Positions 1-13,750 of a stretch of 64,000 nucleotides of DNA are shown here, one piece after another (position 1 is the stretch's first letter; each line of letters starts with the position of its first letter). Source of the stretch: Cololabis saira. Taxonomy: Eukaryota > Chordata > Actinopteri > Beloniformes > Belonidae. The translations under genes were made by a program, and so were the position numbers. The notes below the pieces were generated by a model that did not search any database, was not told the origin of the DNA, and saw nothing but the letters and a program-made list of their open reading frames with translations. The DNA lies in the NCBI RefSeq assembly GCF_033807715.1, contig NC_084587.1, positions 25,288,517-25,352,516 of the forward strand, given 5' to 3'.

Positions 1-462
1 TTTAATAAATGCTCCTACTGCAGTCCCCTAAGTGGCGAGTGAGTTTTAACTCCTTAATTACTAACCAGCGTCAGAGTCACGCACAGTACACAAACTGTGA
101 TGTTAAAGAGCCACCTTTTGGTCAATTTAAGCAACCGCATCGCCAGCTGCTTGACAGTGGCTCAACTCATGAGTTTACTGTTTTTGTTGTTAATAATGTC
201 ATTGCAATTTTATCTATGCAATTGTGGAAAAAAAGGCAAAATAAATGAAAAACTGTGAACAACCGCATTTTTTGGTTGGTTTACATTTTAAATGATCATG
301 AAAATTTTTTTTTGTCTGCTAAAACTACTTGAAACCTTTTTAAACTGCTTAAAACTACCTGTTTGTTGTGCCATTTTCTATATGGCTCTTGTTAAAACAT
401 GCTATTTGCTTTATTTGTTAATAGAAAAAAAAACAATCTCTGGTTTCTTTCTATTTTATTCC

Positions 463-571
463 AGAAGGGAGGGGGGATCTTCTGATTTAAAAAATCGTGA
501 TTAAAAATCGAGATCGTTCAATATGGGAAAAAAAATCGTGATCACTTTTTTTGCCATATCGCCCAGCCCTA
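463..571. mobile_element. Right-end fragment of a hAT-like non-autonomous element
   Basis: The stretch ends in TTGCCATATCGCCCAGCCCTA, the inverse of the terminus TAGGGCTGGGCGATATGGC seen again at 8546. Inside are repeated ATCGTGAT/ATCGAGAT words typical of the subterminal part of this fish repeat type. I could not find the matching left end, which may lie before the window or be lost. The class is inferred from resemblance to the 8545-9640 element. Confidence 0.45.
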
Positions 572-2489
572 ATCTCAACTTAGATCAGGACAGAGTATAA
601 AATAGAATACTGTGATTAAGTGGACATATATTTAAGAAATGCTGTTTGAAAACATACTTTTCACTGGCTGTCACTGTGCCACCATAAAAATGTTTAAACA
701 ATTAAAAAAGTGAATTAGATTTAACCAGCTTGCTTATTTGGCACTGACATGACTTTAAACGTGCACACTACTAGTATGGTGGTGAGTTCTGCCAAGTGTA
801 GCATATGGGGTTAATGAACTGTGCAGTGCAGATCATATGTCTCATCCTTGGTATAGACTGGATCTTTTTTCCCCCCACTGACTGGTTCGAAAGTGATGCT
901 AGATCACTGTAAATGGGGACATTCCAAATATCAGTGTGCTGTACCCTTGTGTGTTCCTGTTTTTTTTTGTGTTTTTTAATAATGTGATTGATAATTAGGA
1001 AAGGTTGTTTTGCTCAACTGCTATTTCTTAGACTCAAAACATGCCTTTTGTGCTCCCCGACAGTAATTTTAATCTTTTCATTAAATACTCACTGGAAAAC
1101 CTCTAATAGTCTCACAATAAAACGAGGCCGCTCTCATGCTCGTCTTGACACTGAAAGCGCGTGAACAAGTGAGCAGGTGGGCATGTGCTGCACTTGTGAA
1201 GATCACTGAGAGCAGCTGAGCCACATTTGTTCAGTCACGTGTTTGTGGAGCTCCCCTGTTCATTGTTGTGCACTCTTTCACTGCGTCATACATATCCCAC
1301 TATACAATCATTCATAAAACTAACAAAATATTATTTTTATTCATTATATTTTCCTATCTTGTTCCTTCATAAATGCAAGCTTGCTGTCAAAAGGACAAAG
1401 AATTAAATGTCAGTATTTTTATCCAAAAATCATTCCGTTGAACTTAAAAACTGGAAAATACTTGAAGAAAAGATAAATTTACACACGAAATGATGGCAAT
1501 GTACAGTCAGAATATTCAGGCAGAGAAGGTTGTTTATTTACAAATTAAGATAAAGCAAGTCAAGATTATAGTGTGGGAAAGATGGGACTCCTAGGTGTGC
1601 AAGAGTGCTTGCATGTGTGCAGTTGACTTGCTGCATGCTCGGCATATTCTCAGTTGGATGAGAGGACATTTATGTGGTGTCAGCACACATTAACCTCTCT
1701 GAAAATACATCGGAAACAAACATGGACGCATGTGCCCAGTTTCCACCAGCTTTAGTAACACTGCTGTGGATGGAAAGGCTATGCTGGACAACTCGGAACA
1801 GGTCCAAAAATAGAAGTGGAAGGATGAAAGTAGAGGGCTTCTTAGTTGAAGAGGAAACACGGCTCTCTGTAAAGCTAGACAAATGCTGGATCCCATCATG
1901 AATACTTAAGTGAGGTCGAAGTTAATTGAGGCAGATGATCTTGTGGGAAAATAATTTAGAATATACACACGCAACACACTATACCGTAAATGCCAAATCC
2001 CATTGGCTAATTGATCTATGGAGCCATTGTCTCCTGATTTTAGACATGAACCAATACGTACAAATTAAACATGCTACTGCTAAGGTCCAGTACAGTGTTA
2101 ATTATGTTTCCCTGTGGAAATAAGTGAAGCTTAAATGATTCCAAATGCTTGTTAAAAGTACACATGGTTTCCTGTAATGACATCTGTCAATCACAGTCCA
2201 GGTGGATACCTGTGTAAGTCTGATCAAGCTTAAAATGTCAAAATAACCATTCATGTGACTGGTTTCACATAAGCTCTGCATTATGGCTCAATTCTTCAAC
2301 AAGCATGATGATTTTGTGTGGTTGTTCATTTGAAATGTTTACAAGGGACATTGAATGATTCCGAATGTTTTTATTCTGCTGTGATATATATACATAAAAT
2401 TAAATTAAAAAGGGGATTACTTTATTTTTCCCAAGACTGCATATATAATGTCTGAAAATTCCTGATGCAATAGTAGTTAAAAGTAACAC
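572..2489. other. Unassigned non-coding stretch
   Basis: AT-rich DNA with only short chance reading frames, none matching a family I know. I see no repeat termini, RNA gene or exon-like conservation signal. It may be unique intergenic or intronic sequence or ancient decayed repeat. Confidence 0.4.
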
Positions 2490-2931
2490 CAGAGATAGCA
2501 AGTAACAACGTACAAATAGTCTGTACTTAAGTAGAATTTTTGGGTACTTTTAGAAGTGATTATTTCTCTGACAACTTTTTACTTTTACTCAGTACATTTT
2601 CAACATAAATATCTTCCCAAAAAGCTTTACGTTTTATTTAGATATTAATTTGGTCCCACAACACCAATGTGCGTGTTTTGGGTTTTGAAAGCTGCGTCTC
2701 CACCACTCCGCCCACACCTGTCACACCACTAATGCTAGGCCACTGCAGGTTCAAATAAAAATGGAAAACGGTGAGGATCCTATTCCTGAGGAAGACTCTG
2801 GGACACAGTCAGAGGAGCACCCCACCGACGAGCAGCATCCATGGCCTTATTTAAAAGAGCTTTTTGAGTTTGTTGGTGCTAAAAACAACTCTTGGCGAAT
2901 GCATTGCATCTTGTGCAAACCAAAACTTTAG
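2490..2931 (+). mobile_element. 5' fragment of a hAT transposon (BED-finger type)
   Basis: The left end CAGAGATAGCAAGTAACAA resembles the CAGAGGTG...AGTAAC terminus of the hAT element at 33328, and is followed by similar ACTTAAGTA/ACTTTTACT words. About 270 bp in lies a BED-finger reading frame (2761-2931). The fragment then runs directly into unrelated sequence, so the rest of the transposase and the right end are missing. Confidence 0.55.
2761..2931 (+). pseudogene. Truncated hAT transposase N-terminus (BED zinc finger)
   Basis: A 56-codon frame opens with ATG and an acidic leader rich in E, D and S. It then shows the start of a BED-type DNA-binding finger: aromatic WPYLKELFEFVG, then the paired cysteines in CILC. 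BED fingers sit at the N-terminus of many hAT transposases and bind transposon ends. The frame hits TAG right after the CxxC pair, where the downstream sequence changes character, so the histidine half of the finger and the catalytic domain are lost. It is too short to work as a transposase. The homology call rests on motif spacing only. Confidence 0.55.
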
Positions 2932-5900
2932 GTTATTTACATAACCCCGGTTCTCTGAGTAATATGAGTGAGATCTCTCACTATGGGATCCACACCCTCA
3001 GTGGCAGACCTCAGTGGCATTAATCTCATTATGCCAATCCTGATTGGCTGGTGAAACGTTTCCGTCCGCCACAGGTAGTACCACCTACCCTAAATATGCG
3101 GACGACACCATGTCATTCAAGATAACCACCTCTTCTCTAAGAGAGAAGAGGTGAGGGAAGAAAATAAAATCGGTTGGCCGTCGTATACACGGACCTGTAA
3201 GTAGTATCAGTTGCAGAGGGGGCCGGACCTCATACATCTGTACCTTTCAGCACCATAAATAAAGACCAGAAGATCCTGAACTTTCTTTCATTGTGCTTAT
3301 ACAAAAATAAATCAATAAAATAAATAGTAAAACAATGTGCCTGGGGTAATTGTGATACTTATTCCAGGCATTCTTGAAGGTTTATTTCATTTAATTTCTA
3401 AAAGCCAGACAGACTTATCCATAGGTCAATTCTTCAGTGCTGTTTTAAAAGCTGCTCTCCCTATGTCTGCTCTATTTATCGTCATAGTAATTAATGTCGG
3501 TAACTGATGATGTGATACTTATGTGATAATTAGAAAGTTAGCCTTGTTAAATGATTATCATGACCTCTTGCATGATAACCAGATGTCTAATTTTTGTAGC
3601 GATGTTGCTTGTCCTCATTTAGTAGCAAATTTATTTCTAAAAGGGCATATGCTTGAAAGTCAATTTGTGAGCTTCAGTGACTGACAGTGTTTAGATGAGG
3701 TTAGTTTCATATTCAGGAATCAACTCTGCTCTTCTTTAATTTTTGCTGCTGCTGAGCTGAACTGTTTGGCAGAATGCCCTGCTTTTGATTCTTTTTCTAC
3801 AGTAATAACACTGTTAAGCCACTGCATCTCTTCTACTCTCGCTCTAAAACTTCTTACCAGAGGCAGAGAGGGCTGCTCGGGCCCTTTGGGCTTTGTCAAT
3901 CAGCTTCTGGCTCCCACATTACAGACAGTCTTGTGTTTTCTTACTTCTGCCCTGTGGACAGAGATGCTAATTTGAAGTGTTCCTGGATGAGACAGCTCAG
4001 TGAGAATTTAAGTCAGAGTCCTCAGAGAAGGACTTACAATGCCTGCATGCTTTAATTCTCCTCCATGACAAACATAAACTTGAGAGCTGTTTTTAGAAAA
4101 CGAAATTACCCTTGCAGCATGTGCTACCCAGGGAACGGTTGCTTTTGTGGGCTCTGACTCCCAAAATAGTGTCACTAGGAATTGACTCTAAATTTTTTAT
4201 GCTCCTGTAGTCTTTTTTGGGACGCTGAATAAACATGTACCACAATAGATATGAAATGCTAAAATTAGACAAACTGCATTACCTGAGAGTCACAGATCCA
4301 GTGAACTGGAAAGACCTCTGTCTTCTAGCGTGTTGATAAAAGATTAGCTGATTAACTAATCCTGCTATTACCTGTACATTCCTTTCAAAGTTATGGAGGT
4401 TATATATGAATATTTGTCATGTTTACTATTTATTTGGGGTATATTTGACAGTGACAGGAAAAGCAATGACATGGAAAAGTATGCCAGTCGATATGTAGCT
4501 CATGAGACGATATTTCAAAATCTGATTTCATTTTAATTTGTCTTCGGGGTATGGAAATAGAATATAGAAATATTTTTTTTAAAGAATTAGATGGGTTTTT
4601 TTTATCAAAACCTGGTGCTGAAAAACTGGTCTTGATCCCTGTCCCCCTCTGCAGTTTGCAGGACTTCACTAATTTGTCTCCTACTACACCTATTGATTTT
4701 ATTTATTTATTTATTCTTTATTTCATTCATTGAATAAAATAAAAGAACAATTTAATATTGACACTCAATTTACAAAGAATGTAAATTAAAAAAAAACCAA
4801 AATAAAATCAAATAGCTGCCAGCCAACACAGAAAGTTACAATTCAGTTAATACCATTCAAACAACAACAAACAATGTTTATACCTTTCATGACAATGGGT
4901 ATGTCAATCAAACGTAACTAACATTTGTTTATTTATTCAGCTGCTTCTTTCCCCTTTCCTTTTTCCCCTTACCTTTTTTTCTTCAGTATTGGTCTTTTTA
5001 ATTTCAATGCAAGCTCCATTCTAATTTAAATGAAATTAAACTAAACTGTATGCAAATCTCTGAAACAAGGTGTGGGAACATACAGTAAGTTGTAATTGGC
5101 CATTCAAACAATTTGCTGAGTGAAGGTACCTGGAAGTTCTTTGAAAAGTTTAATCTTTTCTTCTCCTCTTACTTTTTATAAATGATTTTTTTCCTTTTAG
5201 ACTACCAGCTATATCCTCCTCCACCTACTTTGAAGCTCATGTTCAGAGCGTCACAAGTTATACTTCATCATTCCTTTTTGTTTCTCTTCATCTCATCTTT
5301 TCAGCAAGGAAGCACAAGTGCTCCACATGAACATTTGTGCCTTTTGCTGAATGCTTTGAGAAGTCTTGTTTTAAGAGCTTTGACATCCTTATTAAAAAAA
5401 AATGTCTTGAAGGCTGAGCAGAGTGCATCTCAGTAAATCTACAGCTGAGAATGAGCCAGGTGGAATGCATTGTCGGTCACGGGTCCACTGAACACTGTTT
5501 TGCTTTGTTCCTTCAAAGCAAGAAGGTCGTTCTAAAATTGCTGATAAATTGGGGTTAGCGATCTATGTGAAAATTGAACATTAACCATATGCCTGCATAT
5601 GTATTCTCTTGGTTTCTATTCTTGAAAGGTCAAAAGAACAACATACATGACGTTGAGCTAAGTGGAGATTCTAAATTGAGGCAGACGGGAAGGGCAGTAA
5701 CTGAAAACAGCAATAGGTGTAAAAATCAAAACAAGAAAACCAAGATCAAGAAAACATGACCCTTGAAATGTGAGGTAAACGCAGAAAAACATAAATTAAT
5801 GGGTACAAGAAAGCCATCTGTATTCAAGATTGTGTCAGCCAGCCCACAGCACAAACAAAGCAGTTAAGGTACAACTTCTACCACTACTGTCATTTAACAG

Positions 5901-6406
5901 TCGCTAAGGATATATACTTTTATTCTCGACATCTGAGAGAATAAGAGGATAATGGTTCAAAATTATAAAATTAAACCACCAACTGGACTTTCAAATCTTT
6001 ATGCATATGTTCATTACTCTTTTTTTTTTTTTTTTTTTTTTTTTTACCATAATGGGTGACTTTAGTAACCACTGACATAAAAAAATAAGTTAGAATGGAC
6101 CTTTTTCAATACACTCCACTGAATTGAAAATTATAACATGCAACGTTTTGCATTATACATGTTAACCATCAATACATTTTCAAAACAGCAAACGTGTTAC
6201 ATGCGTTTGCTTTTCATTTTATAACATCGACATGTTAGGTAAAACTGCCACAAAAATTGGGATGGTGTCGCAAATTTAACCCTATAATACTATATGAATC
6301 GTATTTGATACATGGATTTCTAAGACCACCGTACCACCCTGATACTGAAAAAACAAAATATTAAAAAAAAAACAAATGAATAATAAAAAAAAACTTACCA
6401 AATCAA
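2932..6406. other. Unassigned stretch, no gene seen
   Basis: 2932-3272 begins GGTTATTTACATAACCCCGG directly at the hAT break and looks like an inserted dispersed repeat that I cannot name. From there to 6406 I see AT-rich DNA, a 26-bp T run at 6020-6045, and short frames (for example around 3766, 5182 and 5574) without recognisable domains. No exon can be supported. Confidence 0.35.
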
Positions 6407-6407
6407 A

Positions 6408-7584
<1,177 letters not shown>

Positions 7585-7941
7585 TATATGCACTTTTATA
7601 TGCACACTATTATCATTTGTTCCTGAGTCTTTTAGGTCTGTACCAGATATACTGAATACTTTCCGAAACATGTACACAGAAAAAGAACTCACGCTTCCCT
7701 TTTGAACGCTCTTTGCCTGGGATTAAAAGCTGTTAAATATTCTTTTATCATTCATAACACATATATACTCTATGAGAACAAGAAATTTTCATGACATTCA
7801 AAAAAAAGGGAGGACATTAAACTTCAGTGGAGTAACCAAGTGAGTAGGGACAGAAAATCTGGAGAAATTAAATATGCTTCATGCTAAATTCAGTTGCTTG
7901 ATGCCTTGATACTCGACTTGATGTCTCTGCTTTCAGGTATA
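7585..7941. other. Unassigned stretch
   Basis: AT-rich DNA between a LINE and a DNA-transposon remnant. No gene, RNA or repeat end recognised. Confidence 0.4.
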
Positions 7942-8457
7942 CCATATTTTCCGCACTATAAGGCGCACTTATATCCTTACGTTTTCTCAAAAATCTAATT
8001 TTGTTGTGCTTACTGACCTTGGACCAATTTTATGTGGTACACTGCGCTCAAAAATCTGTCAAAATGTTTTAGTGTGACTTTGGTAAGCGACAAAGCCGCT
8101 CCGCTTGATTGATTGTGGACCATTCAGCAGATTAAAGTCGGTCCTTGGTTGAATACGGGATAAAACATCGGATTACTAATTATGTATGGCAAGCAATCAT
8201 CATCCAATATCTAATCAGTGTTACCATACTGTAATTAGACGTCAAGCCAACGTTAGGTTTTTAGCATGAACACAATTTTCAAATCTGTATCACAATCCAA
8301 TAATAATCAAATGTTGGAATGCAACGTTGTTCCAACCTCACACTAACTTCAGGTGTCCAATGTTGCTGGTAATAATGAGCCAATCAGAGAACAGGACGTA
8401 GTACTATGCTTACCTCCGTTTATTGATATTACGCCTTATAATGCGGTGTGCCTAATG
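7942..8457. mobile_element. Non-autonomous DNA transposon with CCGCACTATAAGGCGCAC ends
   Basis: The left end ATTTTCCGCACTATAAGGCG is mirrored on the right by ACGCCTTATAATGCGGTG, forming imperfect terminal inverted repeats about 500 bp apart. These ends belong to a widespread vertebrate DNA-transposon type, which I believe is hAT. No transposase coding is left. I could not define a clean target duplication. Confidence 0.6.
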
Positions 8458-8462
8458 CCACA

Positions 8463-8544
8463 TCTCAGTCCAGAAAAAACAGCCATCATTAAGCCACTTT
8501 TAAAAAAGAACAGTCTAGACAGGTCACTCATGAAGAGCTATAGG
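8463..8544 (+). pseudogene. L2-like LINE reverse transcriptase, part 1
   Basis: Plus-strand codons read AIIKPLLKKNSLDRSLMKSY, the finger-domain segment of L2-like reverse transcriptases that normally continues RPTSNLP. The continuation is found at 9649, on the far side of the inserted hAT element (8545-9640). The two parts are therefore one LINE split by a later insertion. Confidence 0.7.
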
Positions 8545-9640
8545 CTAGGGCTGGGCGATATGGCCTTTTATTAATATCTCAATATTTTTAGGCCATGTCA
8601 CGATACACGATATATATCTCAATATTTTGCCTTAGCCTTGAATAAACACTTTGATGCATACAATCACACCACTATGATGATTTTATATGTCTACATTAAA
8701 ACATTCTTGTTCATACTGCATTAATATGCTAATTTTAAACTTTCATGCAAAAAGCGGGAATAAGTCAAATTTACCAAAACTGTATTTATTAAACAGTTAC
8801 TAAGCAGTGAGTGGCACAAACATAAAAAGTGTCATTTTAAAACAGAAAGTGCACGTTGCATCTCTCTGACTCCCCGTCTGAAGAACATCTGCTAAGAACA
8901 TCTTCTGGTCCCGGTTTTATCTGGGATGACCTGCTCTCGAGCAGGAGGGGCCCCTTAGAGCACCTTTATATGAAGACTAATTGTAGGTGTAGGGACTGCA
9001 ATGTTTCATCCTCTCCTCCTTTAATTTGCATCACTTTCACTTACTTTTAGAAATATGACATCATCATCATATATTTGTTTTGATGATAGTGGTTGATTTC
9101 ATCTGGCCACATTTAAGCAACACTAGTTGACGTTTCTCAGCTCTGGAAGAGAAAGGCTCCGGCGGTGCACTGCGTGCGGACGCGTGTCGCACTGAGCGGA
9201 TAGTTGGAGCTGCATCAGTGCGTCGTGCGAGGATAAAACATACCCTCCCGTCTTTACTAAACCGTCCCAGTTTGCTTTGAAAAGAGTCCGTCGCGCGTAG
9301 CAATCGCGCGGATGAACTCACGACGCAAACAGGCCGAGTTTGGGAAAGTTAGGTGGAACTCACCGGCAGTCCCGGACAGCAGCGCCGACACCAGCTGCCG
9401 CTACCTTTCTGCAGGGCGTATGATGATGCATGCACATGACTGACATATGTAACTAGGTGCGCTTGTTTTAACTCTCTGAGAAGGAGAGACGAGACAAGAG
9501 AGTGAGAAAACCCTGTAATTTAATGCCTGCAGCTAAAAGCAAATGCGTGACAATGTATACTCAAATATTCACGATATAGTCATTTTGTACACGCACAGAG
9601 TAGAAGCCGAGATACATCGAGTATACTTGATATATCCCCT
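8545..9640. mobile_element. Non-autonomous hAT-like element inserted in an L2-like LINE
   Basis: The left end is CTAGGGCTGGGCGATATGGC. The right end (GATATATCCCCT, inverse AGGGGATATATC) matches it only if about six bases were deleted from the right terminus. Flanks GCTATAGG (8537-8544) and ACTATAGG (9641-9648) match at 7 of 8 positions, an 8-bp duplication as expected for hAT. L2 coding resumes in register after the right copy. No transposase is encoded. Confidence 0.68.
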
Positions 9641-9972
9641 ACTATAGGCCCACATCCAACCTCCCTTTTCTTTTTCAGAAACAAAGGTTGTTTTACAACA
9701 GCTGTATAACCTCCTTGGCACTCAATTACTGTTTTGATGTCTTACAGTCAGGTTTCCGACCACATCACAGCACTGAGAAAGCTGTAGCAAAGGTCATGAT
9801 TGACATCCGCTTTAATACGGATAGTGGCAACATTTCAGTCTTGGTCTTACTGGATCTGAGTGCTGAATTCGACACAATTGACCCTTACGTCTTGATAAAC
9901 CGCTTCAAGAACCAGGTAGGACTTTCTGGCACAGCTCTTGCTTAATATTTGGAATTCCTCAAGGTTCAGTTC
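9641..9972 (+). pseudogene. L2-like LINE reverse transcriptase, part 2
   Basis: After the hAT insertion the plus strand resumes at RPTSNLP. It continues with QSGFRPHHSTEKAVAKV and VLLDLSAEFDTID, the palm block with the first catalytic aspartate of L2-like RTs (family DLSAAFDTVDH). It ends near the GIPQGSV block at about 9950-9970, where sequence switches to a gypsy fragment in the opposite orientation. The YADD block and everything beyond are missing. The copy is a dead relic. Confidence 0.75.
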
Positions 9973-10140
9973 TGCTCATGAACAGCACCAATGGCATGGT
10001 CTGAAGCATCTGTCAGATGGCAACTGGATTGTCAGGTGAGGGTTGGGCTAGCATGGTGGCATTCGCTAGAGCTGCTTTAGTGTCAGTGAAAACTGCTACT
10101 CTCTCAGCAGTCCAATGTACCACATGTTTGGCAGTCTTAC
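9973..10140 (-). pseudogene. Fragment of a Ty3/gypsy pol (RT-RNase H junction)
   Basis: The minus strand reads VVHWTAERVAVFTDTKAALA followed by NATMLAQPSPDNPVAI and, after a one-base frame slip, TDASDHAIGAVHEQ. This is the connection between reverse transcriptase and the first RNase H aspartate (TDAS) of gypsy elements. It differs from the intact element at 21472, so it comes from another gypsy lineage. Both borders are abrupt, with L2 on one side and L1/Tx1 on the other. No LTR is seen nearby. Confidence 0.65.
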
Positions 10141-12345
10141 TCTTGGTCCAAAATTTCCACTCATGATTATATGTTGTAAATATTTTATTCCTTGGTCTCT
10201 CCACTGAGTGAAGTTTACCGTCTTTTTATCATTTTTCAGAATGTCTGGGTTGTTCCAGTATGCGCATGGAAAAAGTGAGACTTTGGATATTTTAAGGAAG
10301 TCCCACCAGGCTGTCAGAGAGGAGCTAATAATAATACTTTTAAAGCATTTATGATGCTTGATGTTTTGACTGATAAATGGCAAATCTGAGATTTCCAAAT
10401 CATTGCAAAACACTTGTTCTGAACCCAGTGATTGGCTATCTAGTGAGAGATCTTTTCACCATTTTAAGATATACTGTAACTTATTAACTAAGAAGTAGTA
10501 CTGGAAGTTGGGTAAGTCTAAACCTCCACAGTCTCTGTTTTTTGTAATGTTTTTAAGCTAATACGTGGCGTTTTATTTTTCCATAGAAATTTTGATACGT
10601 ATGAGTCCAGTGACTTAAACCAAGAGGAAGAGGGCTTGAAGGGTATCATTGAAAAAAGATAATTTCTTTTTGGTAAAACCATAATTTTGATGGTGTCAAT
10701 TCTCCCCATGAGTGAAATGGGAAGAGAATTCCATCAGGTAAGATCATCTTCTATTTTTTTTAAGAGCTGGACATAATTTTGTTTTGTTAGCTTGGGACAG
10801 CCTAGGAGAGATGTTTATGCCTAAATATCTGATGTTTCCTGATTGTAATTTAGTAGTGGCTGTATTCTAGAAATTGCAGTTGATGCACAAAACTGTGGAT
10901 TTGGACCAGTTGATGGAATAGTCAGATAGAGATGAAAATCCATCTATGAGTGCAATTGTCTGTGACAGTAAGGTTCGTGAGTTCTGGAGGAAGAGTAGTA
11001 CATCATCAGCATAAAGACTTATTTTGTGATCTAAAGTTTATATAAATATTTTGGTTTTGCCTATTAGCAGCTGCTAAAGGTTCAATAAATATTGCATATA
11101 GTGAAGGAGAAAGAGGACTACTGTCTAGTACCTCTGTGCAAGTTGAAGCTTGTTGAAATTTGATCGTTTGTCCTTACACATAAACTTTTACTTTCCTTAA
11201 CGTTTAAGATCATTTTATGAAATGTTGGTGCTAATATGATCCAAAATTCTTTACAGAATTCGGCTGGAAAGCCATCTGGGCCCGGAGCTTTATTATTGGG
11301 CATATGCTGAAGAGCTTCATGGAGTTCTCCCATTGAGAGTGGTGAATCTAAATTGCTAACCTGCTCATGACTTTGGCAGGTTGATATTTCCAAGAAACTG
11401 ATCAATGAATTGGTCTGGTAGATCAATTTGTGATGAGTATAATTTACAGTGAAAATCTGTGAAGACTTGAGTTTATTGAACAGGGATCATGGGTGATATT
11501 CCCCGATTGATCCTTAATGGATGTTATAGCTGTTTTTTCCTTGTTTACTTTTAATTGGTTGGCTAGATATCTCCCTGATCTATTGGCATGTTTAAAGTTC
11601 TCTAGACGAAGCCTTTGTACCAGAAACTGTGTTTTTGTATCAATTATTTTATTTAATTCCATTTTAGTTTTCCTTATTCTGTTAAAGTTGTATTCATCTG
11701 CAGAGGCCCAGTAGGCATCCTCCAATGCTTTAATTTCACATTCTAATTCCCTTATTTTTAAATTTTCTTATTTGAAGAGAAGGAAATTATTTTGCCTCGC
11801 ATGACTGCTTTTCCTGCTTCCCACAGAACACTTGCTGACGTTTCAGGTTGGTCGTTGTTTTGCAAATATATGTCCCATTCTTTTTTTGAAAAAAAAAAAA
11901 AATTAACAAAGTCGGGATCTTTAAGTAATGATCTATTAAATCTCCAATTTCTGGAAGGCGGTATGATTCCCTTCTTCACCAGAGTGAAAGAAACTGGTGC
12001 ATGATCGCAGATAGTAATAGGATTGGATTTTGAGATATCTCTCATATTATAAATCTACCCTCTGGGTCTACATGTGTGTCCTTTACAATAAAATTCACAT
12101 TCTTGTTAATGAGAATAGCCACCCCTCTTTGTCTGGAGTTTAACAGGCTAAGAACACATGAGGAAACGGTGCTGTGATGTGTGTATGTACTGTTGTTTTG
12201 GCTAGATGGGTCTCCTGTAGTAAGACAATGTCTGCCTGCAGGGTTTTTATTTGATTAAATAGTTTTAGTTTCTTCTCTCTGGAACCAGCTCAATGCACAT
12301 TTCAAGTAACAAACCTTAATGTGCTCATAATCAGATTGTTGGAGT
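10141..12345 (-). pseudogene. Degenerate L1/Tx1-like LINE ORF2 (endonuclease and RT)
   Basis: Read on the minus strand from right to left: about 12190-12300 carries an endonuclease N-terminal motif (LQADIVLLQETHLAK); 11758-12045 has the endonuclease end (ICDHAPVSF); 11444-11725 is a basic linker; 11118-11400 is the RT finger block (NNKAPGPDGFPAEFCKEFW); 10518-10709 holds the thumb-like IKIMVLPKRNYLFSMIP; and 10141-10410 holds the C-terminal VNFTQWRDQGIKYL. Frames are broken by several shifts and stops, and the YADD catalytic block lies in a damaged part. The order is that of Tx1/L1-type ORF2. ORF1 lies upstream at 13268-13750. Confidence 0.72.
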
Positions 12346-12357
12346 GGGTATTATATG

Positions 12358-12947
12358 TAAATCAGAATCAGAATCAGCTTTATTGGCCAAGTTTGAGCAT
12401 GCCAGACAGGGAATTTGACTCTGGTTGTTTTGCTCACGGTACCCATATTTAAATAGTAGCAAACAGTAAATAAACAAATGTGGCTCTTATTAACATATAT
12501 ACAATGAAAAAAAAGTCAAAAGTGCAGCAGTATGAGGTAGACGTGGTTATTGAAAGGTGCATCGTTACAGCATATGATTGTGGTTATTATTATTATTATT
12601 ATTCGTGCTCTGTGGCGCCGTCCAGAGGGGGAGGAGTTCAAACAGACTGTGCCCGGGGTGCGAGGGTCTGCAGAGATGTTACCTGCCTGTTTCCTGGTAC
12701 TGGGCAGGTACAAGTCATGGATAGATGGGAGGTTAGTCCCAATTATCCTTTCCGTAGACCTAATTGTCTGTTGCAGTCTGTGCCTGTCTAGTTTGGTGGC
12801 CGATCCAAACCAGGCAGTGATGGAAGTGCAGAGAACAGACTGTATGATGGCAGTGTAGAAGGTGGTCAGCAGCTCCTGTGGCAGGTTAAATAGATGTGCT
12901 GCATGAGCCCATGTACTACTAGTGTGTAGTGCATGTGTGCGTGCCAA
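12358..12947 (-). mobile_element. 5'-truncated LINE (Rex1/CR1-like) inserted between L1-like ORF1 and ORF2
   Basis: The minus strand encodes TFYTAIIQSVLCTSITAWFG, then LPSIHDLYLPSTRKQAGNIS and the LNSSPSGRR block, the region after the RT core in fish CR1/Rex1-group LINEs. A (AAT)n tract follows, then a 3' tail near 12358-12390 (inverse of AATCAGAATCAGCTTTATTG). The 5' end near 12947 is abrupt. It separates the two halves of the L1-like element and so inserted after it. Confidence 0.7.
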
Positions 12948-13267
12948 GTAATTTTATATAAGTACCATTTTGTTCACACAGATATACTAAGATAAACAGA
13001 AAATGCAGCAGGATGGGACATAAGGAAGGAAAAAAAGAAAAGAGAGGACAAAAAGGGAGGGTGAAAACGGGGGAAAAAAGGGTAAGGTGGGGGGGTGGGA
13101 AACAATCCTCACCATAAAAAAAACACCAGTGTGTGCTGTGTGATATTGAGACGAGCAGTGTAGTCATTATTAATGATTAATAGGAGCATTCATTATTTAT
13201 GTAGCTATATTAATTACCAAAGGTGAAGAAATACTTTATAATTATCAGCAGTTCAGAAGAGCCCGGG

Positions 13268-13750
13268 AGTGGTGTTCTGGTCGCGGTACAGCTGTCCATT
13301 GACATAGAGCTTGTCAACCTAGATGACCGCCCGTGTGCTGCCCTCCATTAGCCGAATCCAGATCGGAAACAGGACCCTGCGACGGTCCAGGATCTCCCGG
13401 GGGAACTGGTCATTCACGCTGAAGGCCAGCCCACGTAGCTGTGCTCCGCGGCTCCTCACCTACTCCTTCTGCTTGAAGTGTTCAAATTTGGCCACGATTG
13501 GTCTTGGTCTCTGGCCATCTGCTCTTCTCCCTCCCAGGCGAGGGACTCGATGAAACGTGATGTTTTCTACAACACCCTCCGGGAGTTTCAGATGTGTTTT
13601 AATAAAGTTTTTAACCGGATTTTCTGGGTCTTCCTCCGCCTGCTCCCGGATTCCTGAAAATACCAAGTTATCTCTCATACTCCGGGCCTGCAGGTCGATG
13701 ACAGTCTCCTTTATGGATTTATGGTCATTTTGGAGACGGTTCATTCGGTA
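13268..13750 (-). pseudogene. L1/Tx1-like LINE ORF1 fragment
   Basis: The minus strand starts with a short coiled-coil-like segment (NRLQNDHKSIKETVIDLQAR). It continues into an RRM-like ORF1p domain (SMRDNLVFSGIREQ ... FHRVPRLGGRR ... RPRPIVAKFEHF), then FSVNDQFPREILDRRR and, beyond an in-frame TAG, VDKLYVNGQLYRD. ORF1p of this kind is the RNA-binding chaperone of L1-type retrotransposons. Stops and a missing N-terminus make this a relic of the same element as 10141-12345. Confidence 0.72.
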
